A program made the position numbers and the translations under genes. Source: Acidobacteriota bacterium (GTDB lineage: Bacteria; Acidobacteriota; Blastocatellia; RBC074). From it: DNA of 64,000 nt. The notes below the pieces were generated by a model. The model was not told the DNA's origin, did no database searches, and saw only the letters and a program-made list of their open reading frames with translations. The DNA lies in assembly GCA_016196035.1 (NCBI GenBank), contig JACPYM010000005.1:62001-126000 (forward strand). The letters run 5' to 3'. This document shows, in pieces, positions 44,821 to 53,733 of the stretch (position 1 is its first letter; each line of letters starts with the position of its first letter).

Positions 44821-47280
44821 TCAATTGCCCACGCGAATCGTCACCACATTGCATTCCTGTCCTTCAACGATGACGCTCACCTCCAACTCGCCACGCCCGG
44901 CCAAGGCGCGCGGCAGTTCCAAATTGATTTGATCCAAACCCGCGAGATCGCCCTGCGCTCCAGCGAAGCCAACGGGGACGTTCACGCCGCCCGCCGTCGC
45001 CGTGACATTCGCCAATGATGTGCGGCCACGAATGCCTGTGCCGAACAGCAGCAGGAACAGTTGATCGCCCGCCGCGCCGAATTCGATGGGTTGCGCGACG
45101 AAGCGGTTTTGCGCCGCGTCATAACGCGCGACCGGCTCAAAGCTGCGCGCGCCATCGGCCTGGATGCGCAACAGCACCGCCGCCGGTACGCCTTGCCCGC
45201 TGGCGTTGGCCGTGAAGAGCGCGGGTGCGACGGGCGTGAGGTTGAGCACATTGGCCGATGTTTGGTTGTCGCTGTTGGTCAGCGTCAACGTCGCCAAGCC
45301 AGTCGCCGCCGCGCCGGGCAGCAACAGGTTCGCTTGCGTGGGCGAGACGAAGAAAAAACCGGCTTCGCGTTCGACGCCGAGACTGTCGCGCAGCTTCGCG
45401 CGGCTGCCCGCCAGCGTCGTGGGCAAGGGCGTCGTGTTCGCCGCCGCTGTCGCGTTCGTCAAATTCGCGCCAAAGATCGCCGCGATGCTGTCGGGCGCGA
45501 GGGCGGCGGCTTTGAAACTGGCGGCGGAAACAGCCGCGAGCGGCGCGGCTTGGATCAATTCAACGCGCACGACCGAACTCACACCGCCCAGCGTTTCGAG
45601 CGTCACATACATCCACACACGGCCATCCATTGTTTGCACCAGCGTCGGATCGAAGAAGCCCGTGCCATTGGCAAACAACTGCGCCGCGTCCAGCGCCGCC
45701 TGTTGCAAGGGCGTGAACACGCGCCCATCGGTGCTGGCATGCAAGTAAAGCCGCTTGGCGCGCATCGTGACCGAGAGAAAGCCGCCCGCCGCGAGTTTGA
45801 GTACAGCGGGGTCTACGTTGGTGTTCTCAGCGGAGGGCGTCGTGACGTTGAGGTCGTTGTAGGGGTTTTCGTATTCAAACGCGAACGTTTGGCCGCCATC
45901 GCTCGACAGCGCGGTGCGCGCATTTGAACGCGCCGTACCGCGTGCGACATACATCAGCCGCAGCTTGCCGTCGTTCGTTGCATAGACATCCGGCACGCCG
46001 ATGAATTGATTGTCCGCCGCCGCGCCGCGCCAGACGGCGTTTGCCGGATTCAAGCTGAATGTGCCGTTGTCGTTTTGCCGCAAGCGATACAACACGGCTT
46101 GATTCGTGCCCGGCCCGGCCAGCCCCAGCGAATACAATTCGATCTTGCCGTCGCCGCTTACGCGCGGCAGCGTTTCGGTCGCCGTGAAACCCGTTCCGGC
46201 AAAGGCGCTCGCCAGACCGGGAATGGCTTCGCCGTTTGTCGCGTTGTCGCCGTTCGCCGAGCGAAAAAGCCTGAGGCCGCCTTGCCCGCCGACGATCAGC
46301 CAGATTTGCCAAGTGTTTTGATAGTTGACCAATCCGACGTTGGGGATGTTGGCGTTGGCGATGCGAAAGCTCGTGTCGGGTTTGGCCGTCCACACTTGCT
46401 TGCCGACGCTGAGCAGATTTTCAAACAGCGTCAGCGCGGCATCCAGATAACGCGGCACTTGTTCAAAAACGCCGTGGCCGCCCGCGTTGTCTTCGATGAC
46501 CATGTCCAGGCTTGCGCCCTGCTGTAACAGCCAGGTGTCGGTGCGCCGCAAGGCCGGGCAGCCATCGCGCTCCGGGTTCGGATCGCGTTCGCCGCACGAA
46601 GTGATCCAACGCGTACCCGCCAACGGACGCACGCCGAAACGTCCCGCCACGATGTCGAGATAAAGCGGATAATCTGTCGAAGCGCCGCCGGAATTCGCCA
46701 CGCTCAACCCGAAAAAGTGATTGCCGCTCAACCGGTCAAACATGGTGACGTAATAGCTATTCGCGCTGCCCCGGCTGAAGCCGTGAAAGAGCGCGCGGCC
46801 CGGCTTGAACGCTTGCCCTTTGAGCGCCGCCGCCAACGCGCTGTAGCTTTCGGCGGGGGCGTAATAATCATTCGGCGGCGTGTTGGCCGGGAAATACCAT
46901 TGCAACGCGAGTACGCCGTGCTGGTGTTGCTGGGCACTGTTGTACCAAAGGAAAAATTCGGTGAAGGCATTGCCCCCCGTGCCGTGCATCGTCACGATCA
47001 ACGAACGTTTGTCGGCGGGCAAACCGGTTTGCGTTGCCGGATACCAAACCAGATAAAAGCTGCGTTGATCCGCCGTGACGCCGATTTGCGCGCCTTGGTC
47101 GAGCGCGAATTGATAGTGTTGCGGATTGTTCGCGCGCGCCCAATCCAGCAGGGCTTGCACGGCGGGCGGATAAGTTTGCCGTGGCGCGGCGTGCAGACGT
47201 GGCGCGGCGCTGCTCAAACCAATCAGCAACAACAGCCAGAACTTGAGCGGGCAGCAGCAGGTGAGCTTGCGTGAAATCAT
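44821..47280 (-). CDS. Secreted alpha/beta-hydrolase (esterase-like) with TIGR03437-type C-terminal domain
   Basis: 819 aa, behind GGAGG. A signal peptide (FWLLLLIGLSSAAPRLHA) is followed by an esterase-like domain (about 45-290) with VTMHGTGGNAFTEFFLWYN, nucleophile motif FHGFSRGSANS and a candidate His in NAGGHGVFEQV. The middle region (300-570) has BNR/sialidase-like beta stretches (ALSSDGGQTFAFEYENPYND). The C-terminal part (from about 585: VSAASFKAAALAPDSIAAIF, later LTLTNSDNQTSANVLNLTPV) is the TIGR03437 type, abundant in Acidobacteriota. Substrate unknown. It is on the opposite strand to the polysaccharide genes around it. Confidence 0.8.
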   Translation of the reverse strand: MISRKLTCCCPLKFWLLLLIGLSSAAPRLHAAPRQTYPPAVQALLDWARANNPQHYQFALDQGAQIGVTADQRSFYLVWYPATQTGLPADKRSLIVTMHGTGGNAFTEFFLWYNSAQQHQHGVLALQWYFPANTPPNDYYAPAESYSALAAALKGQAFKPGRALFHGFSRGSANSYYVTMFDRLSGNHFFGLSVANSGGASTDYPLYLDIVAGRFGVRPLAGTRWITSCGERDPNPERDGCPALRRTDTWLLQQGASLDMVIEDNAGGHGVFEQVPRYLDAALTLFENLLSVGKQVWTAKPDTSFRIANANIPNVGLVNYQNTWQIWLIVGGQGGLRLFRSANGDNATNGEAIPGLASAFAGTGFTATETLPRVSGDGKIELYSLGLAGPGTNQAVLYRLRQNDNGTFSLNPANAVWRGAAADNQFIGVPDVYATNDGKLRLMYVARGTARSNARTALSSDGGQTFAFEYENPYNDLNVTTPSAENTNVDPAVLKLAAGGFLSVTMRAKRLYLHASTDGRVFTPLQQAALDAAQLFANGTGFFDPTLVQTMDGRVWMYVTLETLGGVSSVVRVELIQAAPLAAVSAASFKAAALAPDSIAAIFGANLTNATAAANTTPLPTTLAGSRAKLRDSLGVEREAGFFFVSPTQANLLLPGAAATGLATLTLTNSDNQTSANVLNLTPVAPALFTANASGQGVPAAVLLRIQADGARSFEPVARYDAAQNRFVAQPIEFGAAGDQLFLLLFGTGIRGRTSLANVTATAGGVNVPVGFAGAQGDLAGLDQINLELPRALAGRGELEVSVIVEGQECNVVTIRVGN

Positions 47281-47629
47281 TGAACCTCCAAATCACCAAA
47301 CAAATCTCCGGGCATCTTTAGCGCGCGTTTGGACGAGACCAGGCTGTGGCGGGACGGAAAACTTTTGCGCCTGCCGTGCTCTTGCAAAGTCCTCAAAACA
47401 CCCGCCAAAGACGCTCCGCTGATTCCCGACTCCTGACCCCTGACTCCTGATAACTTAAAAATACTGGCTGATTTTCAAGCTATCAGGAGTCAGGGGTCAG
47501 GAGTCGGGAATCAGCGGAGCCGTTCAAGTGCTCTTGCCGACGATGTTGCAAGAGCACTGCTTGCGCCTCCTAGCGAGCCGCCGCGAGTTGGACAAGCTGG
47601 CAGCAAACTACGAAAATGCCCGCATCCTT
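47281..47629. other. Intergenic region, holds a perfect 39-bp inverted repeat
   Basis: About 350 bases between divergent genes. Apart from the inverted repeat (47414-47519) nothing is recognised; an open frame through 47528-47629 is probably not coding because the DegT start at 47630 fits better. Confidence 0.5.
47414..47519. repeat. Perfect 39-bp inverted repeat with heptanucleotide units
   Basis: Left arm 47414-47452 (CTCCGCTGATTCCCGACTCC...) is the exact reverse complement of right arm 47481-47519, with a 28-base AT-rich spacer. The arms contain heptamers GACTCCT, GACCCCT and GACTCCT. Confidence 0.95.
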
Positions 47630-48754
47630 ATGAAAGTTCCGTTACTCGATCTCAAAGCACAACACCAAACCTTGCGCGCCGAGATGCTGGCCGCCGTCGA
47701 ACGCGTCTTCGACAGCCAGCAATTCATCCTCGGCAGCGAAGTCGAAGCCTTTGAACGCGAGGCCGCCGCCTATTGCCACGTCAAACATGCCATCGGCTGC
47801 GGCTCCGGTTCCGATGCGCTGTTGCTAGCTTTGCAGGCGCTCGGCATCGGCCCCGGCGACGAAGTCGTCACCGTCTCGTTCACCTTTTTCGCCACCGCCA
47901 GCGCCATCACCCGGCTGGGCGCGACACCGGTGTTTGTGGACATCGCGCCCGACGATTTCAATCTCGATGTCGTCCAACTCGAACGCGCCATCACGCCGCG
48001 CACCAAAGCGATCATGCCCGTGCATCTGTTCGGCCAGTGTGCCGAGATGCAAACCATTCTCGACCTCGCCATCCATCACCGCCTGCCCGTGGTCGAAGAC
48101 GCCGCCCAAGCCATCGGCGCCGATTATCTGGCCTATGGCGAAGATGGCCGCGCGGGCACGATGGGCACGATTGGCTGTTTCAGCTTCTTCCCGTCCAAGA
48201 ATCTGGGCGGCGCGGGCGAAGGCGGCTTGCTGACGACCAATGACGACGAGTTGGCCGCGCAATTGCGCCTGCTTCGGGTGCACGGCATGCAGCCCAAGTA
48301 TTACCACCAGGTCATCGGCATCAACTCGCGCCTCGACGCCCTGCAAGCCGCTGTCCTGCGCGTGAAGCTGCCGTATTTGGAAAGCTGGCACGCCGCGCGC
48401 CAACGCAATGCGGCGCGCTATGATCAACTCTTTGCCGCCGCGGCGCTCGAAGAAATCACTACGCCCATCACGCGCCCGCAACGCCGCCACATTTTCAACC
48501 AATACACGATTCGCGCGGCTCGGCGCGATGAATTGCTGCGGCACCTGCACGCGGCGGGCGTGGGCTGCGAGGTGTATTACCCCGTGCCGCTGCACCAGCA
48601 GGAATGCTTCGCCTTTCTCGGCTGCGGCACCGGCGACTTGCCGCAAACCGAACGGGCCGCCGCCGAAGTGTTGTCGCTGCCGATCTATCCTGAATTGACG
48701 GCGGAGATGCAGGCGTATGTGGTGGAGCAGGTCGCCGCGTTTTATCGAACTTAG
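47630..48754 (+). CDS. DegT/DnrJ/EryC1-family sugar aminotransferase
   Basis: 374 aa from ATG 47630, whose product begins [20 protein letters not shown], the usual family N terminus. Marks include [18 protein letters not shown], the phosphate-binding [13 protein letters not shown] and the PLP-lysine motif [16 protein letters not shown]. These enzymes transfer an amino group to a keto-sugar nucleotide (or act as related dehydratases) to make amino sugars such as 3- or 4-amino-deoxyhexoses. The genes that would make its keto-sugar substrate are not in this window. Confidence 0.92.
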   Translation: MKVPLLDLKAQHQTLRAEMLAAVERVFDSQQFILGSEVEAFEREAAAYCHVKHAIGCGSGSDALLLALQALGIGPGDEVVTVSFTFFATASAITRLGATPVFVDIAPDDFNLDVVQLERAITPRTKAIMPVHLFGQCAEMQTILDLAIHHRLPVVEDAAQAIGADYLAYGEDGRAGTMGTIGCFSFFPSKNLGGAGEGGLLTTNDDELAAQLRLLRVHGMQPKYYHQVIGINSRLDALQAAVLRVKLPYLESWHAARQRNAARYDQLFAAAALEEITTPITRPQRRHIFNQYTIRAARRDELLRHLHAAGVGCEVYYPVPLHQQECFAFLGCGTGDLPQTERAAAEVLSLPIYPELTAEMQAYVVEQVAAFYRT

Positions 48755-48759
48755 ATTGT

Positions 48760-50115
48760 GTGCGCATAACTCTTCAAGCTGACAATCACGCACAGCGCCG
48801 TCGCCTGCGCGCAGGGATGACGGGCGCGGCGACGCTATTGGCCAAAGGTTTTACGCTCTCGCTCAGTCTGCTTGCCTTACCACTCGTTTCGCACTACTTG
48901 GGCAAAGAGCAGTTTGGCTTATGGCTCTTGCTGGTTAGTTCGGTGAATTGGGTGATGCTGGCAGACCTGGGCCTGGCGAATAGCCTGGTCAATGAGTTGG
49001 CGGCGGCGGATGGGCAGGCCAATCAACAACGCGCCCAACAAGTGGTCGCCAGCGCCTGCTGGCTGAGCTTAGCCAGCGCCGGACTGTTGCTCTTGCTCTT
49101 TTTCAGCTTCAATCCCTTCATCAACTGGACGGCTGTTTTCAATGTCGGCCCCGCCGTTGCGCCAGCCGAGCTGGTCGCTGCCGTGATGGTCGTGGTGATC
49201 TGCTTCGTCTTGCGCATGTTGGCGTCTGTCATCGGCAGCCTCTACGCGGCCTTTCAGGAAGGCTATCTTTACCAATTGTGGAGCGCCTTGTGCGGTGTGC
49301 TGGCATTGGGCGGGTTGCTCAGCGCCATGCGCGCACAAGCCGGATTGGCAGGCTTGCTGGGCGGATTCATTGGCGGTTGGCTGGCGGGCGAATTGATCGC
49401 CGCGCTCTATTTTTTCGGCTGGCATCGTCCGGCGTTGCGGCCCGCTTGGCGGCATTTCGATTGGGCGCGGGCGCGGCATTTGTTGCGCAATGGCGCGCAA
49501 TTGTGGGTCGCGCAAGTGGCAATGCTGGCGTTGTTGCAAACCGATCTGATCATCGTGACGCAATTATTCGGCGCGCCGGCGGTGGCGGAATACGGCACGG
49601 CCTTGCGCTTGTTTAACTACCTGGGCGCGGTGCAGGCGGCCTTTGTCGTGCCGCTTTGGGCGGCGTACAGCGAAGCGTTGGCGCGCCGCGATGTCGCTTG
49701 GTTGACCCGGACCTTTCGCCATTCCGTCACTTTGAGCTTGCTGGTGGTGGTTCCCGCCGCGCTTGCGCTGGGTTGGCTGGCGCCCTGGCTTTTCCGCTGG
49801 CTGGTGACGGCGGACATCAAACCGGGCGCACATTTGTTGCTGGCGTTGGCGGTGGGCGAATGCCTGAACGCCGGCGCGCGTTGCATCGCCATTCTGCTGA
49901 ACGGCCTCGGCGCGCTGCGTTCGCAAACGATCTTCGGCCCGTTGGCTGGGCTGACGAATCTGGTGTTGTCGTGGGGCTTGGGCAAACTCATCGGCCCGCC
50001 GGGCGTGGCGTGGGCAACGGCGCTTTGTTTGGCAGTGTTTTGGCTGGTGATTTTGGGGACGGATGCACGGTTGCGGTTGCGCGCTTTGCACAGCCAAACG
50101 GTACCGCGCGCGTGA
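48760..50115 (+). CDS. Polysaccharide flippase (Wzx-type, MATE/MVF superfamily)
   Basis: About 451 aa if GTG 48760 is the start (uncertain; ATG 48817 is in frame). About 12-14 hydrophobic helices, beginning LLAKGFTLSLSLLALPLVSH and YLGKEQFGLWLLLVSSVNW, the layout of RfbX/Wzx transporters that move lipid-linked repeat units across the inner membrane. The first residues lie six bases after the aminotransferase gene, suggesting an operon. The last codons (TVPRA, stop TGA) fall within a hairpin repeat, so the native C terminus may have been altered. Confidence 0.85.
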   Translation: MRITLQADNHAQRRRLRAGMTGAATLLAKGFTLSLSLLALPLVSHYLGKEQFGLWLLLVSSVNWVMLADLGLANSLVNELAAADGQANQQRAQQVVASACWLSLASAGLLLLLFFSFNPFINWTAVFNVGPAVAPAELVAAVMVVVICFVLRMLASVIGSLYAAFQEGYLYQLWSALCGVLALGGLLSAMRAQAGLAGLLGGFIGGWLAGELIAALYFFGWHRPALRPAWRHFDWARARHLLRNGAQLWVAQVAMLALLQTDLIIVTQLFGAPAVAEYGTALRLFNYLGAVQAAFVVPLWAAYSEALARRDVAWLTRTFRHSVTLSLLVVVPAALALGWLAPWLFRWLVTADIKPGAHLLLALAVGECLNAGARCIAILLNGLGALRSQTIFGPLAGLTNLVLSWGLGKLIGPPGVAWATALCLAVFWLVILGTDARLRLRALHSQTVPRA

Positions 50116-50201
50116 GCAAGCGGAGCCTGGGCTGTTGGCGCACTGGCTGTTGGCGCATTGTTGTAGTTGTGACGTGCCGCTTGCTGACGCGCGCGGTACC
50201 G
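50099..50201. repeat. Core hairpin of the D/E element family at the end of the flippase gene
   Basis: CGGTACCGCGCGCGTGAGCA (50099) begins a 25-base arm that matches the reverse complement of 50177-50201 at 24 positions. The same core is found in elements D and E. The YTARATC outer ends are not visible here. Confidence 0.8.
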
Positions 50202-50232
50202 TACCAGTGGCGCTGCGCGCTTGTTGATACGC

Positions 50233-51204
50233 ATGCAGAATGTTGAGCCAGACAAACAGGCGCTCGCGGAAGCGCGGCCACGGGTGATCGTCTTTTCGCC
50301 CGTGCGCGTTGCGTCAGCCGTGTTGCGTGAGGTCTTGCATGACTTGAGAGCGGCGCAACAGCAACGCCTAGCGCTCGAATTCTGGTTTTATGACGATAAC
50401 GACGATCCGGCTTCGTCCCAGTTGCTGGCCGGGTTTTGCGCGACGCATCCCGCCAGAGTATTGCCCAAACTCGCGCTCGAACCGGCTGCTTATGTGCGCA
50501 CCGAAGACGCGCACGAATGGAAACCAAATGTCGTTGACCGCATCATTCGCATCAAGAATTTCGCTCTCGCTGAGTTTTTGAAAACAGACGCCGCCGCGCT
50601 GTTTTTGGTGGATGCCGATGTTTGTGTGCCGCCGCCGTTGATCGAGCATCTGTTCGCGCTTGATCTGCCCATCGTTTCTGAAGTCTTCTGGACGCGCTGG
50701 TGGCCGCAATCACCATACCTGCCGAATGTTTGGGATGTGCACGATGGCCGCTACCATTCACCGGAATCTGTGTTGCGTTTGCGCGATGCCGGGCAATACG
50801 AAGTCGGCGGCTTGGGCGCTTGCACGATGCTCAGACGCGTTGCAGTGGAGCGCGGCGTTTCGTTCGCGCGCATCCCCAGCCTGGATTTCAGCGGCGAGGA
50901 TCGCCACTTTTGCGTGCGCGCCACCTGCTTGGGTTTCCAGTTGTACGCCGATACGGTTTTCCCGCCGTTTCACATTTATCGCGAATCGCAATTGCCCGAC
51001 GTGGCGCGTTGGCGGGCGCAGCATTATGCGCGGGCGTTCTTTCTGAACTGGCTGGATGATGAGTGGGCGCGCTCCATCCGCGCCAGCGTGGGCGTGGCCG
51101 ATCACTTGCTGAAACCCAAACTCAAAGAATGGCTGAACCGGTTGAGCGGCAACACGCTGCTGTTGCGCACGCTGGGCGTAGTGAGCAAATTGCTGCGTGC
51201 TTGA
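50233..51204 (+). CDS. Glycosyltransferase, GT-A fold (Anp1/GT2-like)
   Basis: 323 aa from ATG 50233 (TTG 50221 is in frame). N-terminal RVIVFSPVRVASAVLREVLH, EFWFYDDNDDP, then LFLVDADVCVPPPLIEHL, where DAD is the likely metal/nucleotide-sugar site. LPNVWDVHDGRYHSPES, GGLGACTMLRR and FSGEDRHFCVRA follow. It is predicted to add a sugar to the lipid-linked repeat unit on the cytoplasmic face. Donor and acceptor are unknown. Confidence 0.75.
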   Translation: MQNVEPDKQALAEARPRVIVFSPVRVASAVLREVLHDLRAAQQQRLALEFWFYDDNDDPASSQLLAGFCATHPARVLPKLALEPAAYVRTEDAHEWKPNVVDRIIRIKNFALAEFLKTDAAALFLVDADVCVPPPLIEHLFALDLPIVSEVFWTRWWPQSPYLPNVWDVHDGRYHSPESVLRLRDAGQYEVGGLGACTMLRRVAVERGVSFARIPSLDFSGEDRHFCVRATCLGFQLYADTVFPPFHIYRESQLPDVARWRAQHYARAFFLNWLDDEWARSIRASVGVADHLLKPKLKEWLNRLSGNTLLLRTLGVVSKLLRA

Positions 51205-51526
51205 TGACAAGCTGGTGAAAGAACGTGTTGCGCACAAGGATTCGGTTTTAGCCCGCGCAGGCGGGCGGCAGCATAAAGCCCAGGGTGCAGCGCGTCAGCG
51301 CGCGGAACCCTGGGAACATTGGCGATTATACGCCAAGCCCGCGAAGGCGGGCGACAGATAGTGGCAAGCGCGCGAATATCTGCCGCCCGCTTCACGGGCT
51401 CAAATTTTTAATTAAACGCTACCCTGGGGTTCCGGCTGCGCCTTCACCCCAGGCTTTATGCTGCCGCCCGCCTGCGCGGGCTGAGAAACGGAGGCGATAT
51501 GGTTACAACGCCTTCCACCAAAAACC
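51205..51526. repeat. Complex REP-like inverted repeat region
   Basis: A 38-base left arm (51250-51287; AGCCCGCGCAGGCGGGCGGC...) matches the reverse complement of 51445-51482 at 36 positions. Within it lie further hairpins such as GCCCGCGAAGGCGGGC and a CCCTGGG pair. It fills the gap before the asparagine synthase gene. No supported gene. Confidence 0.8.
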
Positions 51527-53449
51527 ATGTGCGGAATTTGCGGCGTAGTCAGCCAAACACCATTATCCGAAACACAAACGGTCGAGCGCATGCGTGCGGC
51601 TCTGACGCACCGTGGCCCTGATGGCGCGGGTGAGTTTGTTGGCACGCACGTGCAATTGGGCGCGCGCCGCCTGAGCATCATTGATTTGGATTCAAGCTGG
51701 CAGCCGCTATTTAACGAAGACCGTTCATTGGCGCTGGTCGTCAACGGCGAGATTTACAACTACCTAGAACTGCGCGCACAGTTGCAGCAGCGCGGTCATC
51801 GGTTCAACACCGCAGGCGATGGCGAGACGATCCTGCATCTTTACGAAGAGTGCGGGCTGGATTGTGTGCAGCATTTGCGCGGCATGTTCGCTTTTGCCTT
51901 GTGGGACAACCAGCGGCAACGCTTGCTGCTGGCGCGCGACCGCATGGGCGAAAAGCCGCTCTATCTGTACCAGAGCGGTCAGCAATTGTTCTTTGCCTCT
52001 GAGTTGAAAGCCTTGTTGCAGACGGGGCAGATTCGTTTCGAGCTTGATGCGCAGGCGGTCAACCTTTTCTTTCACTACCATTACGTGCCCGAACCATTGA
52101 CACCGTTGCGGGGCGTGCGCAAATTGCCCGCTGGGCATCTGTTGACGGTTGAGACGGCCAACTGGCGCGTCGAAGAGAAGTGTTATTGGCGGATGGAAGA
52201 TGCGCCCGCCGTCAGCGGCGAGCCGGGCGCATTGATTCGCGCTGAACTGGAAACAATCAGCAAGCTGGTGGTGCGTGCGGATGTGCCCGTCGGTGTGGCC
52301 TTGAGTGGCGGGCTGGATTCCAGCGCGATTGCAGCGCTGGCTACGCGGCAATATCCGGGCACCATGCAAGCCTTCAGCGTGGGCTATGCCGGACAGCCGC
52401 GCCAGGACGAGCGCCCGCTGGCGCGCGCATTCGCCGCGCATCTGGGCATCCCCTGTCACGAGATCGAAGTCAGCAGCGCAGACGTCGTCGGCTTCTTTCC
52501 GCAATTGGTTTACTGGCAGGACGATCCAATTTCGGATATTGCCGGGTATGGCTATTACGCCGTGATGAAGGCCGCGCGCGCACACGGCGTGCCGGTGATG
52601 TTGCAAGGGCAGGGCGGCGACGAATTGTTTTGGGGCTACCCTTGGGCGCGGCGCGCGGTGCAACAATCCCTGCGCAAAGCGGCTTGGCAACCGCACGGCC
52701 AGCCTGCGTTGCTTGATTACCTGCGTTTTGAAGCGCCGGAAAGCTGGACGCGCATGGGCTGGTTCCGGTGGGCGCTGGCCGGGGCGGGGTTGCGCAGTTC
52801 GCTTGCACAGTTTCAGCGCGACCGGCGCAGCGACCCGGCGCAGCTTGTCTTTTACGACTTGCTGCTTGATTTTACGACCGCCCAGCATGCGGCTCCGGCG
52901 TTTTATGCGCGCGAGTTTGCGGCGCAACTCAACGGCGCGCGTGCGACCGATTTGTTCACGTTGCCGCAACCGTGGCCGCCGCTCGATGTTGCATTGACAC
53001 GCTTGCAATGCCAGACCTACTTGCTGGAAAACGGCGTCGCGCAAGGCGATCGGTTGAGCATGGCTTCTTCGGTCGAGTTGCGGTTGCCCTTGCTCGATTA
53101 CCGGCTGGTCGAATTGGTGATCGGATTGCGCAAAGGCGCGGCCGATTTTCGCCTGCCGCCCAAAGCCTGGTTGAAAGCCGCCCTGCAAGACATTGTGCCG
53201 GATTGGGTAATGCAACGCCCGAAGCGCGGCTTCAATCCGCCCGTGCGCCAATGGCATCAAGCGTTGTTTGCCGCGTATGGCGCGACGCTGGCGGATGGTT
53301 ATTTGGTGCAAGCCGGTGTGCTCGATCCGGCGTGGGCACGACGTTGGGCGGCGGGGCCTTTTCCGTTGGGCGTGTCGGTGCCGTTGTCGTTTAAGGCGCT
53401 GGTGTTGGAAACGTGGTGCCGGAACTTGGCGAATAGCGCAAAGAGCTAA
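51527..53449 (+). CDS. asnB: Asparagine synthase (glutamine-hydrolysing)
   Basis: 640 aa, the usual length. Starts MCGICGVVSQ, so Cys2 is the glutaminase nucleophile; the N-terminal domain contains ALTHRGPDGAGEF and VVNGEIYNYLELR. The synthetase domain has the ATP PP-loop VALSGGLDSSAIAAL, followed by LQGQGGDELFWGYP. It makes asparagine from aspartate and glutamine nitrogen. AsnB-type genes are common within Acidobacteriota and proteobacterial polysaccharide clusters, where they may amidate a sugar acid such as glucuronate; that is only possible here. Confidence 0.93.
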   Translation: MCGICGVVSQTPLSETQTVERMRAALTHRGPDGAGEFVGTHVQLGARRLSIIDLDSSWQPLFNEDRSLALVVNGEIYNYLELRAQLQQRGHRFNTAGDGETILHLYEECGLDCVQHLRGMFAFALWDNQRQRLLLARDRMGEKPLYLYQSGQQLFFASELKALLQTGQIRFELDAQAVNLFFHYHYVPEPLTPLRGVRKLPAGHLLTVETANWRVEEKCYWRMEDAPAVSGEPGALIRAELETISKLVVRADVPVGVALSGGLDSSAIAALATRQYPGTMQAFSVGYAGQPRQDERPLARAFAAHLGIPCHEIEVSSADVVGFFPQLVYWQDDPISDIAGYGYYAVMKAARAHGVPVMLQGQGGDELFWGYPWARRAVQQSLRKAAWQPHGQPALLDYLRFEAPESWTRMGWFRWALAGAGLRSSLAQFQRDRRSDPAQLVFYDLLLDFTTAQHAAPAFYAREFAAQLNGARATDLFTLPQPWPPLDVALTRLQCQTYLLENGVAQGDRLSMASSVELRLPLLDYRLVELVIGLRKGAADFRLPPKAWLKAALQDIVPDWVMQRPKRGFNPPVRQWHQALFAAYGATLADGYLVQAGVLDPAWARRWAAGPFPLGVSVPLSFKALVLETWCRNLANSAKS

Positions 53450-53466
53450 ATGATGCTCTGCTCGAA

Positions 53467-53644
53467 GCCCTGAAAGGGCGGCATTTAGTAGCCCAGGGCA
53501 ACGCCCTGGGAAGCCGCATATTGAAATACAAGCCCTGAAAGGGCGAAATAACTAAATGCAATTTCGCCCTTTCAGGGCTTGCACGTCATTGATGATGTCC
53601 CCAGGGGCGTTGCCCCTGGCTATCGAATGTCGCCCTGGCAGGGT
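53467..53644. repeat. Cluster of REP-like GCCCTGAAAGGGC palindromes
   Basis: GCCCTGAAAGGGC (53467-53479), CCCAGGGCAACGCCCTGGG (53492-53510), AGCCCTGAAAGGGCGAAAT (53531-53549) with its exact reverse complement at 53561-53579, CCAGGGGCGTTGCCCCTGG (53601-53619) and GCCCTGGCAGGGT (53632-53644). The rest of 53450-53733 shows no gene. Confidence 0.9.
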
Positions 53645-53733
53645 TTTTAGGTCGCGCTAAATCCCATTGCGTTCACTCGCTCAAGCGCCCTGCAAGGCGA
53701 GCTTGCAAACGGATCAAGGCCGATTTCATCGCA

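Noticed and set aside
51764-53311. A 515-aa minus-strand open frame opposite asnB.
   Set aside because: No motif and no ribosome site. asnB is certain from Cys2 and SGGLDSS.
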